From positions 16,363 through 80,362 of the forward strand of contig DIXT01000033.1 in assembly GCA_002436085.1 (NCBI GenBank): a stretch of DNA of 64,000 nucleotides, read 5' to 3'. How positions within the stretch are numbered: the stretch's first letter is position 1; each line of letters starts with the position of its first letter. The stretch comes from Anaerolineaceae bacterium UBA6073. Lineage in GTDB: Bacteria; Chloroflexota; Anaerolineae; Anaerolineales; Anaerolineaceae. Positions 16,780 through 23,785 of the stretch are shown in pieces. The translations under genes were made by a program, and so were the position numbers. The notes below the pieces were generated by a model, which was not told where the DNA came from, did no database searches, and saw only the letters and a program-made list of their open reading frames with translations.

Positions 16780-17517
16780 ACCTGCAGCGGGGGCTCGCAA
16801 AGACCAATCCTTCGTCTTCGCGAGGGACGAAGCGATCTCCCTGTTTGAATCCTCCAGCCTCTTTGTTCACCACAAGATTTACGGGCAGATTGCCGCGCTT
16901 CGCTCGCAACGACAAAACGCGCGTCACCGCGAGGAGCGCAGCGACGTGGCGACCTGCCCTTCAATCCTTCTCCTAGTGGTCAAAAAGGCAGATTGCCGCG
17001 CTTCGCTCGCAAAGACGAAGCGCGCGTCACCGCGAGGAGCGCAGCGACGTGGCGATCTGCCCTTGAATCTTTCTCGTGATGGTCAAAAAGGCAGATTGCC
17101 GCGCTTTCGCTCGCAAAGACCAATCCTTCGTCTTCGCGAGGGACGAAGCGGTCTCCCTGTTTGAATCCTCCAGCCTCTTTGTTCACCACAAGATTTACAG
17201 GCAGATTGCCACGCTTCGCTCGCAAAGACCAATCCTTCGTCTTCGCGAGGAGCGCAGCGACGTGGCGATCTGCCCTTGAATCTTTCTCGTGATGGTCAAA
17301 AAGGCAGATTGCCGCGCTTCGCTCGCAACGACGAAGCGCGCGTCACCGCGAGGAATGAAGCGACATGGCGACCTGCCCTTGAATCTTTCTCGTGATGGTC
17401 AAAAAGGCAGATTGCCGCGCTTCGCTCGCAAAGACCAATCCTTCGTCTTCGCGAGGAGCGCAACGACGAAGCGCGCGTCTTCGCGAGGAACGAAGCGGTC
17501 TCCCTGCTATTCAACAC
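16780..17517. repeat. Tandem array of six ~103-bp repeat units
   Basis: The motif GGCAGATTGCC begins at 16884, 16987, 17090, 17200, 17303 and 17406, so the period is 103 bases with one 110-base unit. Each unit has GCTTCGCTCGCAA shortly after this motif, and most carry GCGAGGAGCGCAGCGACGTG GCGATCTGCC before it. The two halves are imperfect inverted copies (GCGATCTGCC against GGCAGATTGC), so each junction can form a long hairpin. Two alternative loop sequences exist: one with CTTGAATCTTTCTCGTGATG and one with CCTCCAGCCTCTTTGTTCAC. The long unit carries the second. Confidence 0.85.
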
Positions 17518-17762
17518 GTAGATTATGCAAAAAGATGTTTCTCCATGCCGCGCGCCCTTCTCGCAGCTTCAGTTTTTTCGCGATACCTGCAGCGGGGGCT
17601 CGCAACGATGATCCGATTCTGGTCATTACCGCGATTAATTTAGATATTCGTCCATGGTAAGCATAAAACCTATGTATAATAAGGTTATTCACGCAGGTAC
17701 TGTGTTTATCCACATGATTTTTTCGCGCACTCGTGTCTGATTCTTTCTCAGGAGAGGCTGCT

Positions 17763-18662
17763 ATGGCAAAAAACAATGGGAAATCAGAGGAAAAGGGGAA
17801 GGATAAAAAAACCGGGAAGGTGAAAGAGGAGCCAAAACCCCCTCAAGCCCCCGAAGCTTCCAAAACGCAGGTCAAACTTTCCACAAAAGAGTACGAAAAG
17901 GAACTTGAAAAACTGCAGGTTGAATTGGTCAAGATGCAGGGCTGGATCAAGGAAAAAGGGCTCAAGGTGGTGGTTCTATTCGAAGGGCGCGACGCGGCAG
18001 GTAAGGGCGGCACCATCAAGCGCATCACCGAGAAACTGAACCCCCGCATTGTGCGCATCGTCGCGTTGTCAACCCCAACAGAGCGTGAGAAATCGCAGTG
18101 GTATTTTCAGCGCTATGTGCAGCACCTGCCGGCGGCTGGAGAGATGGTGCTTTTTGACCGCAGCTGGTATAACCGGGCCGGCGTGGAACGCGTGATGGGC
18201 TTTTGCACCGAAGAAGAGGTGCGGGAATTCTTCCGCTCGGTACCTGAGTTTGAGAACATGCTCATCCGTTCGGGTATCATCCTGGTCAAGTACTGGTTCT
18301 CCGTGAGCAACGAGGAGCAGGAACGGCGCTTCCAGGCGCGCATCAACGATATTACCCGGCGCTGGAAGCTGAGCCCGATGGATTTGGCTTCCCGCACCAA
18401 ATGGGTGGAATACTCAAAAGCCAAAGACGAAATGTTCCGCTACACGGATACTAAGCTTTCGCCCTGGTACGTGGTCAATTCGGACAATAAAGAGCTGGCT
18501 CGTCTGAGCTGCATCAGCCACCTGCTGACGAAGGTCCCTTATGAGGACCTGACTCCGGAACCAATTGTGTTGCCCCCGCGGCAGGCGGACGATAATTATG
18601 TGCGCCCGCCCATGAGCACGCAAACCTTTGTGCCGGAATATAAGCTGACGGAAAAAGAGTAG
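17763..18662 (+). CDS. ppk2: Polyphosphate kinase 2 (PPK2 family)
   Basis: A 299-residue PPK2, which transfers phosphate between polyphosphate and nucleoside diphosphates or monophosphates. ATG 17763 is chosen for its strong AGGAGAGG site. Residues 1-35 are a Lys/Glu/Pro-rich tail outside the conserved domain. Walker A is FEGRDAAGKGG (residues 73-83), and the lid/Walker B region reads FDRSWYNRAGVERVMGF. WYVVNSDNKELARL near the end is typical of single-domain PPK2. Class I (GDP/ADP phosphorylating) is suggested by length but not certain. It converges on tatD with two bases between stops and no terminator. Confidence 0.93.
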   Translation: MAKNNGKSEEKGKDKKTGKVKEEPKPPQAPEASKTQVKLSTKEYEKELEKLQVELVKMQGWIKEKGLKVVVLFEGRDAAGKGGTIKRITEKLNPRIVRIVALSTPTEREKSQWYFQRYVQHLPAAGEMVLFDRSWYNRAGVERVMGFCTEEEVREFFRSVPEFENMLIRSGIILVKYWFSVSNEEQERRFQARINDITRRWKLSPMDLASRTKWVEYSKAKDEMFRYTDTKLSPWYVVNSDNKELARLSCISHLLTKVPYEDLTPEPIVLPPRQADDNYVRPPMSTQTFVPEYKLTEKE

Positions 18663-18664
18663 GC

Positions 18665-19492
18665 TTAACCCGCCGCTGGAAGGCTCACTCCGGGCTTGCT
18701 TGTGAGTCTAAATAAGACGGCCGCGTTCGCCGTGGTAATTTCGCCTAATTCAGCGCTGCTGCTGCCATGCAGCGCCGCAATTATTTCCGCGATGAGGGGA
18801 ATATAGGCGGGTTCGTTGCGTTTGCCTCTGTGGGGGTGCGGGGTCAGGAAGGGCGCATCCGTTTCCAGCAGGATCCTTTCGAGGGGCAATTGCTTCACGA
18901 CCCCGCGCCGCTCCTGCGCGTTCTGATAGGTGACGGGTCCGCCAATGCCAAAGTAAAAGCCAATCTCTGCCAAAGCCAGGGCTTGCTCCGCGCTGCCGCT
19001 GTAGGCGTGCATCACCCCGGGCTGTAGTTTGAGCGGGCTCGAGGCAGGCAGCGCGCTTTGCCAGTCGCGCAGGATTGGGACCAGGTCCTGCGAGGCATCC
19101 CGGTCGTGAATGATGACCGGCAGCGCCAGGCGGGCGGCCAGTTCCAACTGCCAGAGGAAAGCGCGGCGCTGCTGCTCCGGCGGGCTGTAATCCCGGTAGT
19201 AATCAAGACCAATTTCACCAATGGCGACGACGCCAGGCGCGGCAGCCAGTTCTTCCAGGCGGGCAATATGCTCCAGTTCGCAGTTGGCGCTGTAGTTCGG
19301 GTGGATGCCGAGCGCCGCGTAGATGTATCCGGGGTAGTCCTCAGTTAACTTCAGCACAGCCCCGGCGGAGGGAAGGTCCACACCAGGGTTAACGATGAAG
19401 GCTAGGCCGGCCTGCCGGGCGCGCAGGATGACCTCCGGCCGGTCAGCGTCGTAGGAGTCAAAATCGAGGTGGCAGTGCGTATCGGTGAACAT
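18665..19492 (-). CDS. tatD: TatD family metal-dependent hydrolase (DNase)
   Basis: A 275-residue TatD-type protein. Metal-binding motif THCHLD (residues 4-9), a central glutamate in AIGEIGLDYYRDYS, HDRDAS, VMHAYSGS and the C-terminal LLETDAPFLTPHPHRGKRNEP are all present. E. coli TatD and YcfH relatives are 3'-5' exonucleases on DNA. It is close to family length (~260). It is followed on the same strand by nothing related; the neighbour ppk2 converges. The start at ATG 19492 leaves the motif at the very N-terminus, as expected. Confidence 0.93.
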   Translation of the reverse strand: MFTDTHCHLDFDSYDADRPEVILRARQAGLAFIVNPGVDLPSAGAVLKLTEDYPGYIYAALGIHPNYSANCELEHIARLEELAAAPGVVAIGEIGLDYYRDYSPPEQQRRAFLWQLELAARLALPVIIHDRDASQDLVPILRDWQSALPASSPLKLQPGVMHAYSGSAEQALALAEIGFYFGIGGPVTYQNAQERRGVVKQLPLERILLETDAPFLTPHPHRGKRNEPAYIPLIAEIIAALHGSSSAELGEITTANAAVLFRLTSKPGVSLPAAG

Positions 19493-19740
19493 AAGCTTTG
19501 CTTTCGGCTGAAATTATACCCTCTTGCGCGGGAAATCCTTTCCTGAATGACCGGGGGAGCGTTGTTTTCCGTGCGCAGCTGAAACTTGTTCAAGAGACGC
19601 GCCAGAGCCCGTCCAACCGCCAGCGCGCGTCAAGTGTGTTATTATTTGAAAGTTAAATTCAATCTGAGGTCAGCCCGCGCGTTGTTTGAGAAGAAGGCAT
19701 TCAATCAGCCAGCGCGGAACGACTTCTTACGAGGATGGTC

Positions 19741-20007
19741 ATGATTCTTTCAGTTCTCTTGTACGGCTTCCTGTTTGCCACGCTGATGGCAGCCCTATTT
19801 CACCTCTGGCGCGACGGCGGCCTGGGCAAATTAATTCTGTATTTGCTTGCCAGTTGGGCTGGCTTCTGGTTGGGGCACCTGGCAGCGAACGGGTTGGGCA
19901 TTCATATCCTGGATATCGGCGAACTCCATCTTGGCCCCGCGCTGCTGGGCTCCCTGATTTTTCTCTTCCTCGCGCATTGGTTCAGTCAGATTGGTAAGCC
20001 GGCATGA
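19741..20007 (+). CDS. Small membrane protein upstream of trmI
   Basis: An 88-residue hydrophobic protein with three likely transmembrane segments (MILSVLLYGFLFATLMAAL, LILYLLASWAGFWLG, ALLGSLIFLFLAHWF). ATG 19741 has GAGG six bases upstream; ATG 19735 is an alternative adding two residues. Its stop overlaps the trmI start (ATGA), so the two are translationally coupled. I do not recognise the family. The coupling to a tRNA methyltransferase is probably operon packing rather than shared function. Confidence 0.65.
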   Translation: MILSVLLYGFLFATLMAALFHLWRDGGLGKLILYLLASWAGFWLGHLAANGLGIHILDIGELHLGPALLGSLIFLFLAHWFSQIGKPA

Positions 20008-20819
20008 GCCCTCTCGCCCAGGATGGGGACCTGGTCCAGCTGCAGGGCAGCGGCTATAAAAGCCACATCTTGCGCCTGAAAGCCGGCGAGGTGCTGCAGA
20101 CCCACCGCGGCGTCATCCGGCACGACGCTGTTATCGGTCAGCCCTGGGGGGCTCGTCTGGAATCGCACACCGGCAGCCCATTTTATCTTTTTCAGCCCGG
20201 TCTGGCGGATCTCATCCGCGAAACGAAGCGTACCACCCAGATTCTCTACCCGAAAGACATCGGTTACATTTTGCTTGTGATGGGCGTGGGCCCGGGTAAG
20301 CGCGTCCTGGAAGCGGGGACGGGCTCCGGTGGGCTTACCACCGCGTTTGCCTATATGGTGGGTGACGCAGGCAAGGTTGTGTCTTACGAACGGAAACCGG
20401 AAGTCCAGGCACTCGCGCGCGCCAATCTGAGCCGCCTTGGGTTTGAGAACCGGGTAGACTTTAAATTGGGTGATGCGGAAGACGGTTTCACGGAGCGCGA
20501 CGTGGACGCATTATTTCTGGATTTGCCAAATCCGTATGATTATATTGGTCAAGCGAAAGCCAGCCTGAAAAGCGGCGGCTATCTGGGCATCCTCGTACCG
20601 ACCGTCAACCAGGTTTCCCGCTGCCTGCAGGCCCTAAAGCTTCAGCAATTCGCCTTTGTGGAGGTCTGTGAAATACTGCTGCGCTTCTTCAAAACTGATT
20701 GGGACAGGCTGCGCCCGGTGGACCGAATGGTTGCGCACACCGGTTATCTGATTTTCGGCCGCTCGGTCTTTGAAAGCAGCGATGAGCTCTTTGATGGTGA
20801 GGTCAGCGAGCTGGCGTGA
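20004..20819 (+). CDS. trmI: tRNA (adenine-N1)-methyltransferase, TrmI type
   Basis: A 271-residue SAM-dependent enzyme. The N-terminal domain (DLVQLQGSGYKSHILRL ... HRGVIRHDAVIGQPWG) and the SAM site VLEAGTGSGGLTTAFA, plus LDLPNPYDY, match TrmI, which makes m1A58 in the T-loop of tRNA. An NPYDY here is close to the family's D-x-P-(D/N)-P motif. The VMGVGPGKRVLE lead-in and SYERKPEV acidic residue at strand 2 complete the Rossmann fold. It is coupled at both ends: ATGA overlap upstream and a GTGA overlap with the Nudix gene downstream. Confidence 0.93.
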   Translation: MSPLAQDGDLVQLQGSGYKSHILRLKAGEVLQTHRGVIRHDAVIGQPWGARLESHTGSPFYLFQPGLADLIRETKRTTQILYPKDIGYILLVMGVGPGKRVLEAGTGSGGLTTAFAYMVGDAGKVVSYERKPEVQALARANLSRLGFENRVDFKLGDAEDGFTERDVDALFLDLPNPYDYIGQAKASLKSGGYLGILVPTVNQVSRCLQALKLQQFAFVEVCEILLRFFKTDWDRLRPVDRMVAHTGYLIFGRSVFESSDELFDGEVSELA

Positions 20820-21415
20820 AAGAATTCCTGATCGAACCGGATGCGCTGGCGCGCAAGCTGGCCGCTCTACGGGACCAACCGCGCGCAGAATATGAAGCTG
20901 ACGGCAGCTTTGACCCCAAGGATTACAAACCTGCCGCGGTGTTGGTACCTTTGCTCTGGTATGAGGGGGAATGGCACCTGCTCTTCACACGCAGAAGCGG
21001 CAGCCTCTTGAACCACAGCGGGCAGGTCTCATTTCCGGGTGGGAGCTGGGACGTGGAAGATGAGGGCCTGATTGCTACTGCGCTGCGCGAAGCCTGGGAA
21101 GAAACCGGCTTGCGCCCGGAGGACGTGCGCGTTTTGGGCGATATGTCCGCGATTGGCATCACCACGCATTTCCTGGTCACCCCGGTGGTCGGCATCATTC
21201 CGTGGCCCTATCCTTTGCGCCTGGAAGAAGCCGAGGTCGCGCGGGCGTTTATCGTACCGCTCAGTTGGCTGGCAGACCCGGTCAATTTTTTTACCAGCAC
21301 GCGCATCTTTGAGGGTAAGACCTACGAGATTATCTACTACCAGCTGTACGATGGTGAAAAAATCTGGGGAGCCACGGCGCGGATCACTCAGGAATTCCTA
21401 AAGATGATTAATTGA
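20816..21415 (+). CDS. Nudix hydrolase, CoA diphosphatase-like (NudL family)
   Basis: A 199-residue Nudix protein starting at GTG 20816 inside the end of trmI. LNHSGQVSFPGG followed by IATALREAWEETGL combines the CoA-pyrophosphatase (NudL/PCD1, UPF0035) signature with the catalytic Nudix helix. E. coli NudL-like enzymes split CoA into 3',5'-ADP and 4'-phosphopantetheine. The rest (WGATARITQEFLKMI) fits the family end. Substrate preference is inferred from the motif, not shown. A strong bidirectional terminator follows at once. Confidence 0.88.
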   Translation: MKEFLIEPDALARKLAALRDQPRAEYEADGSFDPKDYKPAAVLVPLLWYEGEWHLLFTRRSGSLLNHSGQVSFPGGSWDVEDEGLIATALREAWEETGLRPEDVRVLGDMSAIGITTHFLVTPVVGIIPWPYPLRLEEAEVARAFIVPLSWLADPVNFFTSTRIFEGKTYEIIYYQLYDGEKIWGATARITQEFLKMIN

Positions 21416-21442
21416 ACAAGGCTGCCAAAAGGCAGCCTTGTT
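21415..21442. terminator. Bidirectional terminator between Nudix and L25 genes
   Basis: Perfect 12-bp stem AACAAGGCTGCC / GGCAGCCTTGTT with an AAAA loop, directly after the Nudix stop and 26 bases from the L25 stop. Confidence 0.8.
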
Positions 21443-21467
21443 GAGAGTTAATGCTGGCAGCTGAGAA

Positions 21468-22103
21468 TTACTCAGCTTCTTCCTTCTTACCTTTTTCAAC
21501 CACTTCCGGCTCTTCCACCGCTTCGGCTTCAGCAGCAGCCTTTTCCTGGGCGTAGCTGACAGAAACGATAACCTCTTCGGGGTCGGTCAGAATTGTGATC
21601 TTGTCGCCGAGTTTAAGGTCGGCAACTGTAATGCTGTCATCCACGCTTTGCAGGCCGCTGATGTCCACTTCAATCTTCGCAGGGAGGTCTTGCGGCAGAC
21701 ATTCAACTTCCAGCTCATAAAGATTGTGGAGGATGACCACATCCGCGAGCTTGGAGACCGGAGCTTCGCCGACAAGACTGATCGCGATGGAGGTGCGCAG
21801 GGTCTCGGTCAGGGAGACTGCCAGGAAGTCCACGTGAATGAGACGTCCATAGATTGGATCGCGCTGGCGGTCGCGCACGATGACTGCGTGGGGAGTGCCC
21901 TCGACGTCGATGGTAATCAGGCTGGAGGAGCTTAGTTTGCTCAGTTTAAGCGAAACTTCGTGCGCGTTCATCTGGATCGGGAAAGCTTCCAGGTGGCGGC
22001 CGTAAATGACGCCCGGGAGATAGCCGGCGCGGCGCAGGGCTTTGACCTGCTTGCCCTTGACAGTCCGATTTTCTGCTTTCATGATTAGTTCTTCTTGTGC
22101 CAT
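21468..22103 (-). CDS. rplY: 50S ribosomal protein L25, long (TL5/CTC) form
   Basis: A 211-residue L25/CTC. The N-terminal 5S rRNA-binding domain is marked by GKQVKALRRAGYLPGVIYGR and VDFLAVS; the C-terminal TL5 domain (LPQDLPAKIEVDISGL ... GDKITILTDPEEVIVSV) follows. It ends in an acidic Ala/Glu-rich tail with KGKKEE. The long form is typical outside gammaproteobacteria; it binds 5S rRNA in the large subunit. ATG 22103 has GGAAA upstream; a second ATG seven codons later (MKAENRTVKGK) is a possible start that fits the domain edge better. Confidence 0.93.
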   Translation of the reverse strand: MAQEELIMKAENRTVKGKQVKALRRAGYLPGVIYGRHLEAFPIQMNAHEVSLKLSKLSSSSLITIDVEGTPHAVIVRDRQRDPIYGRLIHVDFLAVSLTETLRTSIAISLVGEAPVSKLADVVILHNLYELEVECLPQDLPAKIEVDISGLQSVDDSITVADLKLGDKITILTDPEEVIVSVSYAQEKAAAEAEAVEEPEVVEKGKKEEAE

Positions 22104-22539
22104 TCTAATTTTCCTTTTCGGCGCCTCTGACCCCGTCTGGGGCTGCCCTCGCCTTGCAAATTACCGGACGAATTTCCGGCGACTGAAAAGTTTATCCTTT
22201 TTCACGGTCTTCGTCAAGCAAAACCCGGTGAAAGGTTACAGTTTAATAATCCGGAGGAAAACCCATGGGTAGCGTGACAACTCATAATTATGAAAAGATC
22301 CAACGCTGGCTCAGCTCCCAATTCAGGGGGCAGTGTGAAGGAAGAAGCAGCCATTTCTTTTGACTTATTAAAGTGTAAGAGACATCTAACAATTTTCTGT
22401 CCCGAGTTCACGTCCGCCTCATTTTTGGTGATTGACGCAAACGGAGCGTAAAGGCGCAAAAGGGGCGAAAAGCGTGGCATAATAACCAGGTATCAGAATT
22501 CCCCGAAGACTTTTGTCAGTCCTTATTGGAGTAGCTATT
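22104..22539. other. Divergent intergenic region
   Basis: This 436-base gap between leftward L25 and the rightward metallopeptidase has one short open frame with an excellent ribosome site (annotated separately). No other gene was recognised. Confidence 0.4.
22265..22363 (+). CDS. Possible 32-residue small protein
   Basis: ATG 22265 is preceded by GGAGGAAAACCC, an almost ideal ribosome site, and opens 32 codons beginning MGSVTTHNYEKIQRWLSS and ending SSHFF before TGA. No similarity is recognised. It may be a real small protein, a leader peptide, or the start of a decayed gene. The evidence is the site alone. Confidence 0.3.
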   Translation: MGSVTTHNYEKIQRWLSSQFRGQCEGRSSHFF

Positions 22540-23424
22540 ATGCCTCACACCCAGATCATCAATACCTTTCCTGAATTCTTGAAGTATTGGGAAAAAAATA
22601 AAAATTTACCCATTGATATACAAATTGAAAACTGGTCGACGGAGTATATGGCACAATGGCCTGAACTGCTTGAGAGGCAGATTGGTGATTATGCCAACCG
22701 ACAAATAGCTTGGGAGGAAGTTGCTCGGGATAAGGTATTTCCCTTTCTTAATGACAGGCTGCCAGCCATGCAAGAAGCACAACAAAATATCATGGCAACA
22801 TTCGACGCCATCTGCAACCAGGCAATTGAAAGACTTAATTTTGATTCAAATATTATTTGCATCATTTATGTTGGAATTGGCTGTGGTGCTGGCTGGGTAA
22901 CAACTTATGGAGGAACACCTGCCATCCTGTTTGGTTTGGAAAATATTGCTGAATGCCGTTGGAGTCCGGAACAATTGATAATCGGGCTAACCGCTCACGA
23001 ACTTGGTCATGTTGTCCATTTTAGTTGGCGCGCACAAGCCCACAAACCAGACGCGGACGGACCCTGGTGGCAACTATTTACTGAAGGATTTGCTCAGCGT
23101 TGTGAGCATATAATCCTGCAAAAGGAGACCTGGCACGAAGCTGGAAACGCTGACAAAAACTGGGTAGCTTGGTGCTATGAGCACAAGAATTACCTTTCCT
23201 CCGAATTCTTACGGTTCATCTTTGAAAAGAAAGATGTTCGTCCTTTCTTTGGGTCCTGGTACGAGATTGAGGGTCATTCACAATGCGGGTATTTTCTGGG
23301 CTATGAAGTCATCAAAGCTCTTCAATTGAGAGGTATGACATTGGAAGAGATTGGAACACTTGACCACCCGGAAAGTGAGTTACGGGAAATTTTGGAATCC
23401 TTTACCAGAGTTCCGCTTCCTTAA
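22540..23424 (+). CDS. Putative zinc metallopeptidase (HExxH)
   Basis: A 294-residue protein. ATG 22540 follows GGAG; an in-frame TTG nine codons upstream is less likely. HELGHVVHF gives the zinc-binding HExxH, and FTEGFAQRCEH with a downstream glutamate fits the third ligand of gluzincin-like or DUF2268-type predicted proteases. No signal peptide or membrane segment is seen, so it is probably cytoplasmic. The DNA is less GC-rich than its neighbours, suggesting transfer. Substrate unknown. A hairpin with a T-run follows about 110 bases downstream. Confidence 0.75.
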   Translation: MPHTQIINTFPEFLKYWEKNKNLPIDIQIENWSTEYMAQWPELLERQIGDYANRQIAWEEVARDKVFPFLNDRLPAMQEAQQNIMATFDAICNQAIERLNFDSNIICIIYVGIGCGAGWVTTYGGTPAILFGLENIAECRWSPEQLIIGLTAHELGHVVHFSWRAQAHKPDADGPWWQLFTEGFAQRCEHIILQKETWHEAGNADKNWVAWCYEHKNYLSSEFLRFIFEKKDVRPFFGSWYEIEGHSQCGYFLGYEVIKALQLRGMTLEEIGTLDHPESELREILESFTRVPLP

Positions 23425-23537
23425 TATCGCCTGGCAAAGTCAGGTATTGTGCCGGTCTATACCCATTGATACTCGTTGTAAATATAAGCCAGATTCTACG
23501 TCGCCGAATTAGGGAAGTAAAAGCACTTTTAGAATAA

Positions 23538-23580
23538 AGCCCATTTTTACCTCATAAAGAGGCTGTTTTGGGCTATTTTT
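23538..23580 (+). terminator. Candidate terminator after the metallopeptidase gene
   Basis: AGCCCA / TGGGCT outer stem (23538-23543 and 23569-23574) around an inner CCTC / GAGG, followed by ATTTTT. The outer stem is only 6 bp and imperfectly continuous. Confidence 0.4.
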
Positions 23581-23737
23581 CATCATTATTGAACCAAAAT
23601 CGACACTTTTTGACCTATTTTGACGATGTTCAAACAAGTATTTTTAGGTTCGAACTCCGCCCGCGCTGCTTGGCATCGCGGGCATCCGCCTGTGGGCCTT
23701 GCTGCGCAAGCAAGAGCTGACGGAACAGACAATATAA

Positions 23738-23767
23738 AAAGGGATTGGTTGGTAAACCAATCCCTTT
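23738..23767 (-). terminator. Terminator of the SPFH gene
   Basis: A 13-bp stem AAAGGGATTGGTT / AACCAATCCCTTT with a 4-base loop. On the minus strand it ends in T residues. It lies 18 bases after the SPFH stop. Confidence 0.8.
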
Positions 23768-23785
23768 CGTTCTATTCAACGGGGC

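Larger units (their letters stand above)
16373..17762. other. 1.4-kb gene-free region dominated by repeats
   Basis: No gene was recognised. It contains one inverted-type repeat copy (16553-16640), the six-unit 103-bp array, and a downstream AT-richer part with TATAAT (17675-17680) and a perfect DnaA-box-like TTATCCACA (17706-17714) just before ppk2. Confidence 0.6.

Noticed and set aside
16780..17517. Regular repeats considered as a CRISPR array
   Set aside because: Units are 103 bases and nearly identical throughout, with no short repeat/unique spacer pattern and no cas genes.
17706..17714. Perfect DnaA-box-like TTATCCACA with TTATTCACG about 20 bases away upstream of ppk2
   Set aside because: Only one perfect box and one weak one, no AT-rich unwinding region and no dnaA/dnaN nearby, so not an origin.
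23640..23665. GGTTCGAACTCC, resembling a tRNA T-arm
   Set aside because: No matching acceptor stem, D-arm or anticodon arm in either direction.
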